Source: Nicotiana tabacum (Eukaryota; Streptophyta; Magnoliopsida; Solanales; Solanaceae). Taken from it: DNA of 64,000 bases. The position numbers were made by a program, and so were the translations under genes. The stretch lies in NCBI RefSeq assembly GCF_000715075.1, contig NC_134095.1:45610806-45674805 (forward strand), given 5' to 3'. Within the stretch, counting starts at the first letter, position 1, and the number at the start of each line of letters is the position of its first letter. This document shows, piece by piece, positions 24,240 through 35,713 of this stretch. The notes below the pieces were generated by a model. It worked only from the letters and a program-made list of their open reading frames with translations, had not been told where the DNA came from and made no database searches.

Positions 24240-24248
24240 TATAAATAG
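24240..24248 (+). promoter_or_regulatory. Putative internal TATA box of element B
   Basis: tataaatag, flanked by GC-rich arrays, about 840 bp before the ORF3 start. The same box lies in the same spacer of A (10546-10560) and C (30234-30244). Confidence 0.5.
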
Positions 24249-24384
24249 AAGGTCATGGGACCTTTTACCCTTTTCGCCATTTGAACTCTCAAAAGCATAT
24301 TGCTACTGTTCATCTTCGTTACTCTGAGCCCTAACTGCATAACGCCAATTAGAAGTTAATTTCCAACACAAATTCAAACTACTG

Positions 24385-25073
24385 GTATGTTCAAATCATA
24401 GCATTGCTTCTATAATTTTATTTATTTTTTCTTTTAGTTTAACTTTTTCCTCTTTTCTTTTAGTTTCAATTAGGGTTATGTAGTTTGTAATTAGTTGTTA
24501 CTAAAATCCATGAAAATACTTGTTGTGCATGGCTAGGAGGGGTGAGTGGTGTTTTTGATACCCATTAATGATTTGAAAAAGTGAAACCCTCGGCTGCCCA
24601 GTTATTTTTTGAATTCCGCGGCTACGGATGTAATTCTGCGGTCAGCGTTCTTGTGAAAGATTGAGCTAAAAATGGTTAGAATTCCACGGTCAGCGGTGGA
24701 AATTCCGCTAACAGTGGCCTTCTTTACGCGGTCGCGCTTCATTTTTCGCAGACAGTGGATGCTAAGTTCAAAGAAATATAAAATTGGGTTCGCGGTCGCG
24801 TTTTTTTTCCGCGAACAACGCTTCAACTTTCGCGGCCTCGCCCAAAATTCTGCTCTCAGCGGTTGATCAACATCAGAGATTGGGTAGTCTGAATCCCAGT
24901 CCTCCGCGACCGCGTTTGAAATTTCTCTCTCAGCGGTAGCTAGTCCGTGGCCGCGCCCCTTTTTCTACTGTCAACGGACCTCTGCCTATTGGAACACTGT
25001 ATATTTTTCATTTGCTTTTTTATTGATTCTTTTAGCAACCATAATAATGATCTTTCACTGATTGTGTATGCAG
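24385..25073 (+). other. Candidate intron in ORF3 leader
   Basis: Donor ctg|gtatgttc and acceptor tttcactgattgtgtatgcag, with pyrimidine-rich DNA before the acceptor region (also near 24420-24460). Splicing would remove the second GC-rich array and place the ORF3 ATG just behind the exon junction. Alternative acceptors (ttcttttag near 24436 and 24465) exist. Confidence 0.35.
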
Positions 25074-25076
25074 ACA

Positions 25077-26961
25077 ATGGTAAAATCTAGAGGTGGAAGC
25101 GAGAAACAAAAGGGAAAGCTGAGTCCCCCTGGGGTAGGGGACGAGAAAAAATCAAGTTACCCCTAGCAGTGCAACAATCGATTGGGAAAATGTGAAAGGC
25201 AATCAAAGTTGTGGACAAAGACACATTCCATTCCGAGGGTAGTGATTATGTCCCTTCTCAAGAGGCTTCGGATGGTGATTATGTACCTACTCGTGTCCCG
25301 AACTTTCCAGGGAGGTTTTAGTTGAGAGATGTGCCTACACCCCCAGCTTCACCTACTTCTCCTGCTTCTTCTGAGTCATTTGATGGCTCAGAGGAAAGTA
25401 GTGAGTCTTTAGTATTAGCCTCTCCTACAGCCTCTCCACCTAGATAAGAGCCAATTGATGTAGATGTTGAGATACTGGATGACAGGAGATGGGGTGATAC
25501 CTAGACTAGAGGGTTGGAGAGAACACGAAACCCGGTGGTGTGGCAAGAAAGATTCGTCAGTGAGAAAGCCTACCACAAATTTGGGGAATGGTGGCCTCAG
25601 AGGTCACTCACATATGAGAGGAATTTTATAAAAAAGGATCTTCTACCCCACAACCCCAATGTGAAGAAGCAATTTGATGAAAGAGTGGGGTGAAAATTCT
25701 TCACAAGAAAGTTGCCGGAGGCCAATGAGAATTTAGTGAAAGAGTTATGTTCTATGCCAACGTAGCCCATATCAAAAGGGGCACCTTTGTGACCAAGGTG
25801 CGGAACTAGAAGATCAGATTTGATGGCAAGATGCTGAATGACTATGTCGGGTTCAATGGCAAGGACGAGTCCTTGTATTTGGAGAAGGTGTCCATGAATG
25901 AGTTGGCCCGCCCGTGGCTGGCATCAATAATTTCTCTCCCGAGGACTACTCTAGCATGGCTGATACCAGGGATCCCAATCTACTGAAACTCATGACAATG
26001 TCATATCGGTCTCCCGGGCAATTATAGTGGGGGCCATCATGGCGGGGTACCCGATCAATGTCGGGAACAATATGTCCAGGGTGATCACTAGAGTGGTAAA
26101 CAAGAATGAGAGATCCTACCCTTTCATGAACTTTCTCACTATGTACCTGGAGGATCAGGAAGTCGAGGGAAGGGATTTTGATACCAAGGTGAAACCCAAG
26201 AGAGCATTCTCCTGGTACAGTCTTCAGGGGTCCGACAACCCCAAGTCCAAGGGCAAAACCTCCACTTCCAATGACAAGTCTGAAGAGCCAGGGGTGGTGG
26301 CTATTGGTTCTGAGCCTCCTACTGCCATACCACAGCCTCCTTTCGAACCATCTACTTCTACACCTACTTCAGTGCCATCTTCATCAGCTTACCCTCTTAC
26401 TGCACTGGGGGTTAACCAGACTCTATACAGCATCAACAACTGGATGCAGGTAGTTACATCAAAGTTGTTTGTCATATCCAGCACAGTGGCATCTCAGTCA
26501 GTTCCAGCTCAGCCTCAAGTGCCATCTTCTGTGGAGGAATCACTGAAGGAGCTTTGGACAACTAGAAGAAGCTGATGGATAACTAGAAGTTGATTATGGA
26601 TGCTTTGGAGGCACAGGGAAAAGCTATCACGGACCTGAGCAAGCAAATTAAGAAGATGAAGAAGACTCGGGCTTCCAAGGAGTCGCTGAAGATACTGAGG
26701 AAGGAGGTGGACAAGATTAGATCAGCTGGGGACATTCCATTGGAGCTATAATTAGAGGACCCAGTTCCAGTAGCTCAGGCAGCACAGACACCGGAGTAGG
26801 AGGCTGATAGAGAGCCTATGAGGAGAGGGGTGATTCCCTAGACTGAGGATCTAGAGATACAACTGGAGGACCCCTCGGGAGGTGACCCATGGACCCAGCC
26901 ATAGGGCCCAGCCAGTGACCCCACTGATGTGCAGGACCCCATGCAGACGGAGGATCCATAG
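25077..26961 (+). pseudogene. Athila ORF3 (FYAN-domain protein), element B
   Basis: Start ATG 25077 (MVKSRGGSEK). Basic N-terminus, acidic Ser/Pro-rich stretch (to 25450), conserved block with RFVSEKAYHKFGEWW and RSLTYERNF at about 25550-25630, core MFYANVAHIKRGTFVTKV at about 25745-25800, LARPWLASI, frame 26027-26575 rich in Ser/Pro/Thr, and a C-terminal coiled-coil stretch (AITDLSKQIKKMKKT...ILRKEVDKI) at about 26590-26720. No signal peptide or membrane segment stands out, so an envelope role is not supported. Broken by several stops and shifts. Function unknown. Confidence 0.65.
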
Positions 26962-28863
26962 TGAGTTTTCTTTACTCTCTAACCCATCATTGATCTTATT
27001 TTTGCTATTAGCATTGAGGACAATGTTAGTTTTTATTTGGGTGGGAGGGGTCCTATTTTGATGATTTGATAACTGGATTGTAATTATGAAACTTATTTTT
27101 CTTTATTGTTATTTTTCACTTGTGGTATGTATATAATTCTACCATTTATTTTTCACTTCTCGTTATTTTTCAATTTTGGTATGTATATAAAGTTACTTTT
27201 CCATGTATATATTCATTCCCTCTTATGTATATTCATCTCAATCCCCTATTGTACATATTCAGTTTACTTTCCGTATTTTACTTTATAATGTCTTTTGCAA
27301 TTTTTCCTTAATAGCATAGCTTCTTATTTCATTTAGTAGCTTCTTTTTCAATTTATAGCTTCTTACTTTTACAAGTTTTCATGATCAATAAGCCTTTGGT
27401 TTTCTTAATGCCACGGTTCTTTCCAAATGTGGAGTTTGTGTGAACTGGGTGGCTCGTCCCGATGATGGATGGAATGACAACCTTCTTAAGGTTTTGAGTC
27501 CCGTTTCTTTTCGTTTTTGTGTAAATAGTATTATTGAATAAAAGTGTCTCAGGAAAAGCTTCACTTGGGCCTAACACATTTACCTTTGACCTTATGGTTA
27601 GAAACAAATTGATGTGTAAAGGATGGTGATAGTTCTGACCTTTAGACTCTTGTGTTGGCTAAATAATCATCGAGTGGTTTTTAGGAGCCATTTGTGTTTC
27701 TCAATCTTAGCTAAAGTTGTTGTGAGCCCTCGACTCTGTTCTCTTTAGAAATCCAATAGCTTGTGTGGTGAGGTTTTGATTTGCAAGTCCAAGTCTTGTG
27801 CTAATAAGTCTAGAACTTGCCCTGAATGTTTGTCTAGGCGAAATTTTAAGTGTAGCTCGAATTGAGAATGATTATAGGCTCTCCTTGATCCAAATTTGAA
27901 CTTGAAAGCATCCATAGCCCACCAAATATGATATCCCTAGTCAACCCCGTTGAGCCATAACCCTTGTTCTTTCAATAACCATGATACAAGCCTTTATTCG
28001 TTTTAAAATGACCCTCTCTTGGCACCCGATATTTCCTTAGAGCAATTGGCAAAAACAAAAGTTTGGGGGGAGAGACAAGGAATGCAAAAGTGATAAAAGG
28101 TACAAAATGAAGAAAAGGGAAGGCAAAAGAAAAAGAAAGAAAAGCCAAAAAGCCAAAAAGAAAGTGAACAATGTAGAAAAAAGAAGGGATTCAATAAAAG
28201 CAATGATGAAAGGCTTAGAATTATTAGAAAGGAGTAAAAGTATTGTCATGAACATGAAAGAGTGACAGTATGCCCTCTAGTCCCCTAAGGAAGAAGAAAG
28301 TGACTCAAAGAATCAAGAAGGTGTGAGCCGAAATGAGAAAATGAAATGCTTAAGGAAAGATGAAACCTACATAGACCGATATACCCTACCTTGAACCAAA
28401 AGCCTTCATTACATTTCCGCAAAAGCCCTATATGATTTCGAGTTGAGTGAGCTTACATTAGTGGTGATTCACATGAGGGGCAAGCTTATGGTACTTAGAG
28501 CCGGACTTGTGACCTTCCTTTGAGAGAGATGAGTGTATTTGTCCACAATCCTTGTTCTACGTGCTGTAATCTATAGTGAGATTTGCTTATGGAGAGTAGA
28601 GGAGAAAGAGTTTGGGTTCCACAGTGACCTACGTAGTAGAGCGAGTTTCCTTGATGAGTTAAGTCAACTCTCGATGCTCTTATGTCGCACTAGAGCCATG
28701 GTACTAAAAAGATTGTGTGTTGTTGATAATACATTTGTGTTGAGGGTAATTGTTAGTCCCAATTGATGCTTGCTGAATTTACCTTAGAACAACTGAAATT
28801 CTTCTTTCTTTTACCTTGTGGAGGTGGGAATTAAGTTATTTGCTTGAGGACAAGCAAAAGCTT
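26962..28863 (+). other. 3' non-coding region of element B
   Basis: About 1.9 kb without a supported gene. It opens pyrimidine-rich (26990-27370) and includes a long purine-rich stretch at about 28060-28350. A line near 27015 (gaggacaatgttagtttttatttgggtggga) is typical of the 3' region in this family. The short frames here are best read as chance. Confidence 0.6.
28060..28350 (+). repeat. Purine-rich low-complexity tract
   Basis: Most of the top strand is A or G, e.g. gaagaaaagggaaggcaaaa followed by further aaagaaag runs and a short ccaaaaag tandem. Located in the 3' non-coding region of element B. Confidence 0.7.
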
Positions 28864-28877
28864 AAGTTTGGAGGAGT
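28864..28877 (+). other. Polypurine tract, element B
   Basis: aagtttggaggagt directly before TGATAACTATGG, the plus-strand primer site; it fixes the start of the 3' LTR. Confidence 0.7.
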
Positions 28878-29494
28878 TGATAACTATGGATTTTAGCCTA
28901 TCTTATGCTCTCTTTTGCTTAGATTTTAGATAAAAAATGTGTAAAAGTATTCCCAAAAACTGACTTAATGTGTTTGTTTGCAGGATTTGGTCAAAATGAA
29001 GCAAGAAAGTCATAACCAGTTCATAAAGGAGTTAAACCCGCAAAATTTTAAAGCTGGGTTAAAAGCACTGACAGCGAAGGAATAGTGCGGCTGCGGAAGG
29101 TCCACCGCTAAGGCAACCATAATTATGCTCTCAGCGGAATTGAGGTTCAGAGAAGGCAATTTTGGCACAATAGACAACGCTTACCGGGGAGAAATAGCGC
29201 TACTGCAGAATTACTTTACGCGGTCGCGGTCCATATTCTGTTGAGGGCGAAATTGAGAATCAGAGGACTGGAGATTTGAGCTCAAATGAAGAGCGCGTTC
29301 CGCGAACATATTTCACGGTCGTGGTTGAAGACAACGCTGAGGCGGTTACTTTTTCGCTCCCAGCAAAATCAAGTCTAGACCAAGCTCAAAAGAGAAGAAA
29401 CGCGGTCCACGCTTGCTTTTGCGCGGCCACGGAAGTCCAAGCGCTGAGGCACTCATTATTACGCTATCAGCGGAATCTCCGTATGGGCATTTTT
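28878..29494 (+). repeat. Truncated 3' LTR of element B
   Basis: Matches the first 617 bp or so of the 5' LTR (tgataactatggattttagcc...), including the GCGG array, then stops at gcattttt and passes into sequence of element C. The TATA box and the rest of the LTR are missing. Confidence 0.85.
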
Positions 29495-29499
29495 CGCAG

Positions 29500-30560
29500 G
29501 AAAGGGCATTGCAGACCGCATAATTTTTCCTTGCACCCACAAAAGTGGATTGCGGTCCACAAGTTTCTCTTTGCGACTGTAATTCAGACATCACCAGAAT
29601 GCCAACTCTCTGATGATAGAGAATTGGCTATTGTGCAGCCGCAATCAATTTTCTGCAGTCCGTACAATTTACTTTGCGGCCGCACTTAACAGTCATCAAA
29701 GTGACAACTATCTGATCATAGAGTCTAGGTTGTTCTGTAGTCACAATAGGATTTCTGTGGTCCGTATAGTTTGCATTGCGGCCGCAGAACCATGCTTTAC
29801 TTTAGTGCCCTAATCTTTAACTTTTGCGGACCACACAATTTCTTGTGCGGCCGCGGATTCCAAATTTTTACGAACAGACAGTCAGTTATGCAACTAGGGC
29901 TTGACATTTTTTCACACTTTTGACATGGAATTAACCTTTAAGTATGATAATCAATTTACCCATTCCCCTTAGAACATTTATCAGTCTACCCACAACATAT
30001 CCACCCTAAAAAATTGTTCAAATAGATTCATAGACAAATAGTTCAAAATTTTACTAAAAATCTAAAAATTTAAAGAAGTTAATCAAGATGATGATGCATA
30101 TTAGAGATGAATTTGTGCAAGAGATGAGTGATCAATAGTTGTTAGGATTGTGAGCAACTAATTTAACACAAAATTTCAATGTTTGCACTTTGTGAGCTTA
30201 GAGAGGGAAAAAAGGGAACAGTGCGCATCAACTCCTATTTATAGTGAAGGGTGTCTGACAAGTGAAGGGACGATGAGTGCATCTGCGAAATTCCTATTGT
30301 AGTCCGCACTCCATTACCTGGGGGCCTCAGATGCCCTAGCATTTTACGTACTGCAGAAAAAGTTGTGCGGCCTAAAGCTTTGTTGCGGACAGAATTAGTG
30401 TTGCGGCCGCAGATTGGCCATTTCTCTTACAGACCAACTTCAGAGAGTTGACAATTTCCACCTTCAACTTGTGCGGTCCACAATGCATTTGTGCGGCCGC
30501 AGATCATCTTTTGCTGTAGCAATCAAAATTGTGCGGTCCGCAATTCATTCCAAACTTAGC
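29500..30560 (-). promoter_or_regulatory. Spacer of element C: GCGG arrays and internal TATA box
   Basis: Read on the minus strand: array at about 30555-30295 (gcggaccgcacaattttgat, gcggccgcacaaatg), TATA box ctataaatag at 30244-30234, AT-rich leader, then a second array at about 29875-29505 (gcggccgcacaagaaattg, gcggccgcaaagtaaattg, gcggaccgcaatcc). Same layout as the spacer of element B, supporting an internal promoter for ORF3. ORF3 itself is lost beyond 29495. Confidence 0.5.
30234..30244 (-). promoter_or_regulatory. Putative internal TATA box of element C
   Basis: ctataaatag on the minus strand, between two GC-rich arrays. Confidence 0.45.
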
Positions 30561-30766
30561 CAATTTTCTAGGCACAATTCCTATAAAGTACACCCATCCC
30601 TGCAACACACTTCAAATCCAGTTAGCACAAAAATAACACCTAAATACAAAAGAACAAAAGAAAAGAAGAAGAAACATGGGTTGCCTCCCAAGAAGCGCTT
30701 GATTTAACGTCGCAGCACGACGCAAGTTACCATCACTTGAAATGAATCACTACTACAACGTGGCCA
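30561..30766 (-). other. Post-integrase conserved segment of element C
   Basis: Non-coding; contains on the minus strand gtcgtgctgcgacgttaaat and cttgggaggcaacccatg, also present right after integrase in element B (23775-23825). Confidence 0.6.
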
Positions 30767-31780
30767 TCACCACCTTTTCCCAAATAATGCTTCACCCGGT
30801 GACCAATTGACTCGGAATACCTCATCATTTTTGTTCCTCAAGTTCAATGCACCAAAGGGTGTCACACCCACAACTTCAAACGGGCCACTCCATTTAAACA
30901 TTAACTTCCCGGAAAACATCCTCAACCATGAGTTGAACAAAAACACAAGATTACCCTCTTTGAACTCTTTTTTCCAAATGTACTTGTCATGAAGATATTT
31001 TATCTTCTCTTTGTATAAGGACGAACTTGTGTATGCATGGTACCGAAACTCATCCAACTCATTCAGATGTGCCACCCTCAAGTTAGCGGCGACATCCCAC
31101 TCAAGATTCAACTTCTTTAAAGCCCGCATGGCTTCGTGCTCAAGTTCCACCAGAAGATGACAAGCTTTTCTGAACACTAACTGATATAGAGACAATCAGA
31201 TGGGTGTTTTGTAAGCCGTCTTATAAGCCCATATAGCATCGTCAAGTTTCTTGAACCAATCCGTCTGGTTAGCATTCACTATTTTGGACAAAATACTCTT
31301 TATCTTCCGGTTGGAGACTTTCACTTGACCGCTTGCTTGTGGATGATAGGGAGTTATGACTTTATGAGTGACACCATACTTGGGTAGAGAAACAACCTCA
31401 ACCAATTTGGACACATAATCAACCGCGACCAAGATGTAGGTGTTTCTACAAGAACTCACAAAAGGACCCATGAAGTCAATACCCCACACATCGACAATAT
31501 CAATTTCCAAAATGGTGGTGAGGGGAATTTCATTTTTCTTTGAGATTCCACTGGCTCTTGACATTCATCACTTCGTTTTACTAGATCACTTGCATCCTTT
31601 TAAAGAGTGGGCCAATAGAAACCGCAACTTAACACTTTGGCCGCCGTTCTTGCTCCACCATGGTGACCATCATATGGCGAAGAATGGCAAACCCCAAGAA
31701 TTTCACATTTCTCCTTTTGCGGTAAACATCTTCTAATCACCCCATCCATACAAATTCCAAAAATGTACGGTACATCCCAA
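30767..31780 (-). pseudogene. Integrase with internal deletion, element C
   Basis: Minus strand. Zinc-binding region from about 31690 ([12 protein letters not shown]); core with first Asp in [11 protein letters not shown] at about 31480; then at about 31380 VVSLP runs straight into KYGVTHKV, so compared with element B about 43 residues including the second catalytic Asp (SDRG) are missing in frame. The third acidic residue also reads Lys (GQVKVSNRK). C-terminal domain 31195-30767 continues through WSGPFEVVGVTPFGALNL. Stops at 31195 and near 31570. Catalytically dead. Confidence 0.85.
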
Positions 31781-32400
31781 TAATAGTTTTGACAATCCTG
31801 TTTGAGCTTCTTCCTTTGGTTTGAAAAGAATTCATCCGGGATGATACCACTCACAAGTAAATTTTCTAGATCCGCGAACCATCGAACAACATTCATTAAA
31901 ATATCCAAAAGTGGCTCAGCGAGGAAGGAGTCATTGATTTCAAGGCCATCATGCGGCTTCCCCTCCTCCTCCAAACGAGACAAGTGGTCCGCCACTTGGT
32001 TTTCACTTCCTTTTCGATCTTGGATGTCAATATCAAACTCTTGAAAAAAAGGAACCCATCTTATCAACCGGGCTTTGTCTTTCTTGGTCATAAGATAACA
32101 AAGTGCTGCATAATCTGTGTGGATAATTACTTTAGCACCCATCAAGTACGGGCAAAACTTCTCAATTGCAAACACAATGGCAAGGAGCTCTTTCTCCGTA
32201 ACGGTATAATTGATTTGGGAACTATTCATGGTATTACTAGCATAGTAGATCAAATGAAAAATATTGTTGATGTGTTGCTCCAAAACAACCCCCCACTGCT
32301 ACATCACTTGCATCCCATATGAGCTCGAAAGGAACACTCCAATTAGGAGCGGTGATAATGGGAGTAGTAGTCAACTGGAATTTTAAAAATTCAAAGGCTC
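31781..32400 (-). pseudogene. RNase H, element C
   Basis: Frame 32283-31600 covers [33 protein letters not shown] with the catalytic Asp retained, [13 protein letters not shown] and [14 protein letters not shown], running on into integrase. A shift at about 32283 separates it from the upstream FELIWDASD segment. Confidence 0.85.
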
Positions 32401-33461
32401 TCATGCAATCATCATTAAATTGTAACTTAGCATCTTTCTCCAAAATCTTGCACAACGGGTTCACCACTTTAGAGAAATCTTTAATAAAATGCCGGTAAAA
32501 CCCCACATAGCCTAAGAAACTCCGCACGCCTTTCACCGAAGTTGGAGGTGGAAGTTTAGAAATCACCTCAATATTTGCCTTATCTACTTCAATGTCATTC
32601 TTTGATATCTTGTGGCCAAGGACAATACCTCCCTCGACCATGAAATTACATTTCTCCCAATTTAGCACCAAATTTGTTCCTTTACATCTTATCCAAGTTT
32701 ACGAGACAATCATCAAAAGAATTCCCGACCACCGAGAAGTCATCCATGAAGACTTTAAGGTAATCATCCACTATGTATGAGAAGATAGCCATCATACACC
32801 TTTGAAAAGTCGTCGGTGCATTACACAACCCAAATGGAATCCTCTTGAAGGAAAAAGTACCATAAGGACATGTAAAGGTAGTTTTCTCTTGATCCTTCGG
32901 AGCAATAAGAATTTGGTTGTATCCAGAATACCCATCAAGGAAACAATAGAAAGCAAGGCCGGCCAATCTATCGAGCATTTGATCTAGGAAGGGAAGTGGA
33001 AAATGGTCCTTCCTTGTGACTTTGCGATAGTCCATACACACTCTCCACCCGGTCACTGTTCATGTAGGAATCAACTCATTCTTGTCATTGGTGACCACCA
33101 TCATGCCCCCTTTCTTTGGGACACATTGAACCGGAGAAGTCTACGAACTATCGAAAATGGGGTAGACAACCCCGACATCCAACCACTTGATGATCTCCTT
33201 TTTCACAACCTCTTTCATGGCTTCATTGTGTCTCCTTTGATGCTCAATAAATGGTTTGGAACCTACCTCCAAGTTAATCTTGTGCAGGCAAAATGCGGGG
33301 CTTATCCCCTGAATATCCGCCAATGTCCATCCAATAGCCATCTTCCTCTTTTGTAGCACCGCCAATGTAGAGTCTACCAGCATGTTAATCAAATAAGAAG
33401 AAAGAATAACTGGTAAAGTAGAAGAAGGGACAAGAAATTCATACCGAATATGTGGAGGCAA
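32237..33461 (-). pseudogene. Reverse transcriptase, element C
   Basis: Frames 33461-33141, 33056-32682 and 32671-32237. Visible in order: WTLADIQGISPAFC, WLDVGVVYPIFDSS, WRVCMDYRKVTRKDH (three residues shorter than A here), FLDGYSGYNQILIAP, IPFGLCNAPTTFQRCM, catalytic FMDDFSVVG at about 32740, LGHKISKNDIEVDKAN and GVRSFLGYVGFYRHFI. Shifts at about 33140, 33057 and 32680. The best preserved Athila RT in the window. Confidence 0.9.
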
Positions 33462-34302
33462 TGGCTCAACTCCAAGATAGGAGGCTCTTCGATTGAAGGC
33501 TTTGTTGGAGGAGTTATCCTATTTTCGAGATCCAAGAACAATTTGTGGGGTTCATATGTGTACAAACCCATTCCTTGCAAAGAATTCACACATTCCACGA
33601 AGCCATCCATATCGTCATCATCAAAGTTGTGCAAGACGGCCTCCAACATATCACCAACATTTATCATAGCACGTGTTTCATCCATAATCACATTGGTCAC
33701 CAAGTCCACGAAAGAGCACACCTCATTGCTATTGGGTTGCCTCGTGGACTTACACACACGGAAAACCACTTTTTCATCACCAACCCAGAAATTAAGTTCT
33801 TCGGCTTTAACATCACAAAGATCCTTCCCATATCAAGGAAAGGTCTACCAAGAATTGACACCTCATAATCAACCTTACAATCAAGAATGACAAAATCAGT
33901 TGGGAGAATGAATTTATCAACACGAACAAAAACATCCTCAATCACTCCCAAGGGTTTCTTCATAGTTCGATCGGCCATTTGCAATTTCATAGAGGCAGGC
34001 CTTGGCTTCCCAATTCACTATGTCTTGAAAACCGAATAGGGCATCAAATTTATACTTTCCCCAAGATCACAAAGAGCTTTTGCAAACTTGGCACTTCCAA
34101 TTGTACAAGGAATTGTGAAAGCACCGGGATCCTCCAACTTGAGATCCATTGAATGCATAATTGCTCTTACTTGATGCGTCATTTTTATAGTTTCAAAATT
34201 CATCGACCACTTCTTTATCAAAAAATCCTTCATGAACTTTGCATAATCGGGCATTTTCTCCAAGGCTTCAACTAATGGCACATTGATTGAGAGACTATTC
34301 AT
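33462..34302 (-). pseudogene. Aspartic protease region, element C
   Basis: Frames 34302-34018, 33990-33697 and 33769-33389. Motifs: VPLVEALEKMPDYAKFM, FTIPCTIGSAKFAKALCDLG with NLMPYS (active site D-L-G intact, near 34070), MADRTMKKPLGVI, GRPFLDMGR and FRVCKSTRQPNSNEVCSF. Stops or shifts near 34017 and 33835. Confidence 0.8.
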
Positions 34303-34807
34303 CAGTTGGATAAAATCTTGAATTGGTTTTCACCATTTTTCTTTGCAAGTTTTTGAGGGTAGGGAGGTGGAGGCTTAGGCAATGGTGCCTTATCCTTTTG
34401 CAATACCGGTTCCATCATGTTAATAATGTGATCCCTAGACTGGTTCACCTCTTCTTGATTTTTTTCCACACTATCATCAATATTAATCCGAACCTCATTA
34501 TTGGATTACTCAACATAGTTCGGAATCTCCTCTTCTTGCACTACTTGCTCTTCATCCACAAGTTGCCTTTGGCTTGAGGTGAGTGCATTCCCACATTTTC
34601 TACTCCTTGTAGTAATGGCCATGGCATGCCCAGTATTGTTCCCACTCTTTGGGTTCACCACCGAGTCACTTGTTAGTGCCTCCTTAGGACGAGTATTTAG
34701 AGCTTGAGAGATTTTCCCCATTTGAACTTCTAAGTTATGATTGATGTACTGTGGGAGGCAAGTTGGGTATCAGAATTAGCATTCTTCTCCATCATTTGCT
34801 TGAACAT
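34303..34807 (-). pseudogene. gag C-terminal part, element C
   Basis: Minus-strand text QALNTRPKEALTSDSVVNPK and AMAITTRSRK (34721-34560), an acidic stretch, and a Pro-rich segment near 34370. It ends at 34807 with aacat, the target site of copia element E. Confidence 0.75.
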
Positions 34808-35713
34808 TGATAGAATAAATGAGTCCACCAAACTATATAAAGACTGGGTACTCTATTAGTTTCCACTGAGAATGCTAATGAAACAGTAAGTAAATAGAAC
34901 AAGGAGTTTTTACGTGAAAAAATCCCTACTCAAGGGGGATAAAAAACTACGACCTACATTGGTAGAATTTCAACTTCATTATGAGCAACTTTAGATTACG
35001 ACCTATGCAATCTAGGAATTAAACTCTTAATCCCTCACTAACTTGTAATACACATATTACAAGCCACTTTGCAATACACCTATTACAAAGACTTCAACTC
35101 ATGACTAACTCTAGTCATGACACAAACACTAAAGGTTTATGGTTTACAAGGGGTTCCTAAGTAACTTTGCTAGATAAGCAAAGTAGGAATTACAATGAAG
35201 AACAATCACAAAGTTACAACTCAACTAAGGACATACAAGATATTAGTTGTAGGATCTAGTCTGTAGTAGTGTTAAACTTTGTTCTTGATGCACTTGAGAA
35301 TTGAATGCTTGATTGTCAGATGCTTGAATGCTTGAGTGAATTCTCAAATGTTCAAGTGATGTTTTGATGTAATGTTTTTTGTTAATACAACATGGATGAC
35401 ATTACTTGAATGATGTAATCACTTGGTAGGTCAAATGAGAAGTGACTGTAGAACTACGCTGCACTTTTTCTATGTACAGTGCAGGCAGTCACTTTCCAGC
35501 TATAGACAGTTGACTTCATACTGCTGTCAGGGAAACACAAGGGTATCAGGTCCCTATTTTTATTCTCTATTTTTCGAAGACATAGAAACTCACATTAGCT
35601 GAAGTCCGTTGATTTGAGTTGTGTACCAAGTGTGTCAAGTTCCTTATCTAGTTCTTTGTCAGTAAGTTTGTTAGATCATCAAAACGCTAAGCTAAGGTAC
35701 TGTAAACCCATCA
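34808..35713 (-). repeat. Complete LTR of E family (solo-like copy)
   Basis: 906 bp; plus-strand borders tgatagaataaatg and gtaaacccatca, inverted TGAT/ATCA ends. Flanked by aacat on both sides (34803-34807 and 35714-35718), so by itself it looks like a solo LTR in element C gag. Compared with the 5' LTR it has a short extra stretch near 34915-34950. Confidence 0.85.

Larger units (their letters stand above)
23764..25076 (+). promoter_or_regulatory. Spacer with candidate internal promoter and leader intron for ORF3
   Basis: After integrase there is a conserved line also in C (gctgcgacgttaaatca...cttgggaggcaacccatg), GC-rich motif arrays at about 23975-24220 and 24605-24970 (units like gcggtcagcgg and cgcggtcgcg), and between them a TATA box at 24240. 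A leader follows with a candidate donor actg|gtatgt at 24385 and acceptor tgtatgcag at 25073, three bases before the ORF3 ATG. No transcript data; this is inference from placement. Confidence 0.5.
16562..29494 (+). mobile_element. Element B: near full-length Athila-like Ty3/gypsy retrotransposon
   Basis: Order: 5' LTR, tRNA-Asp-type primer site, gag, protease, RT, RNase H, integrase, spacer with internal promoter features, ORF3, polypurine tract and a truncated 3' LTR. It is about 12.9 kb as it stands. The two LTR copies differ at roughly 8-9% of positions over about 617 bp (counted by eye), mostly transitions. Many in-frame TAG codons show it is dead, but every domain is present. Confidence 0.85.
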
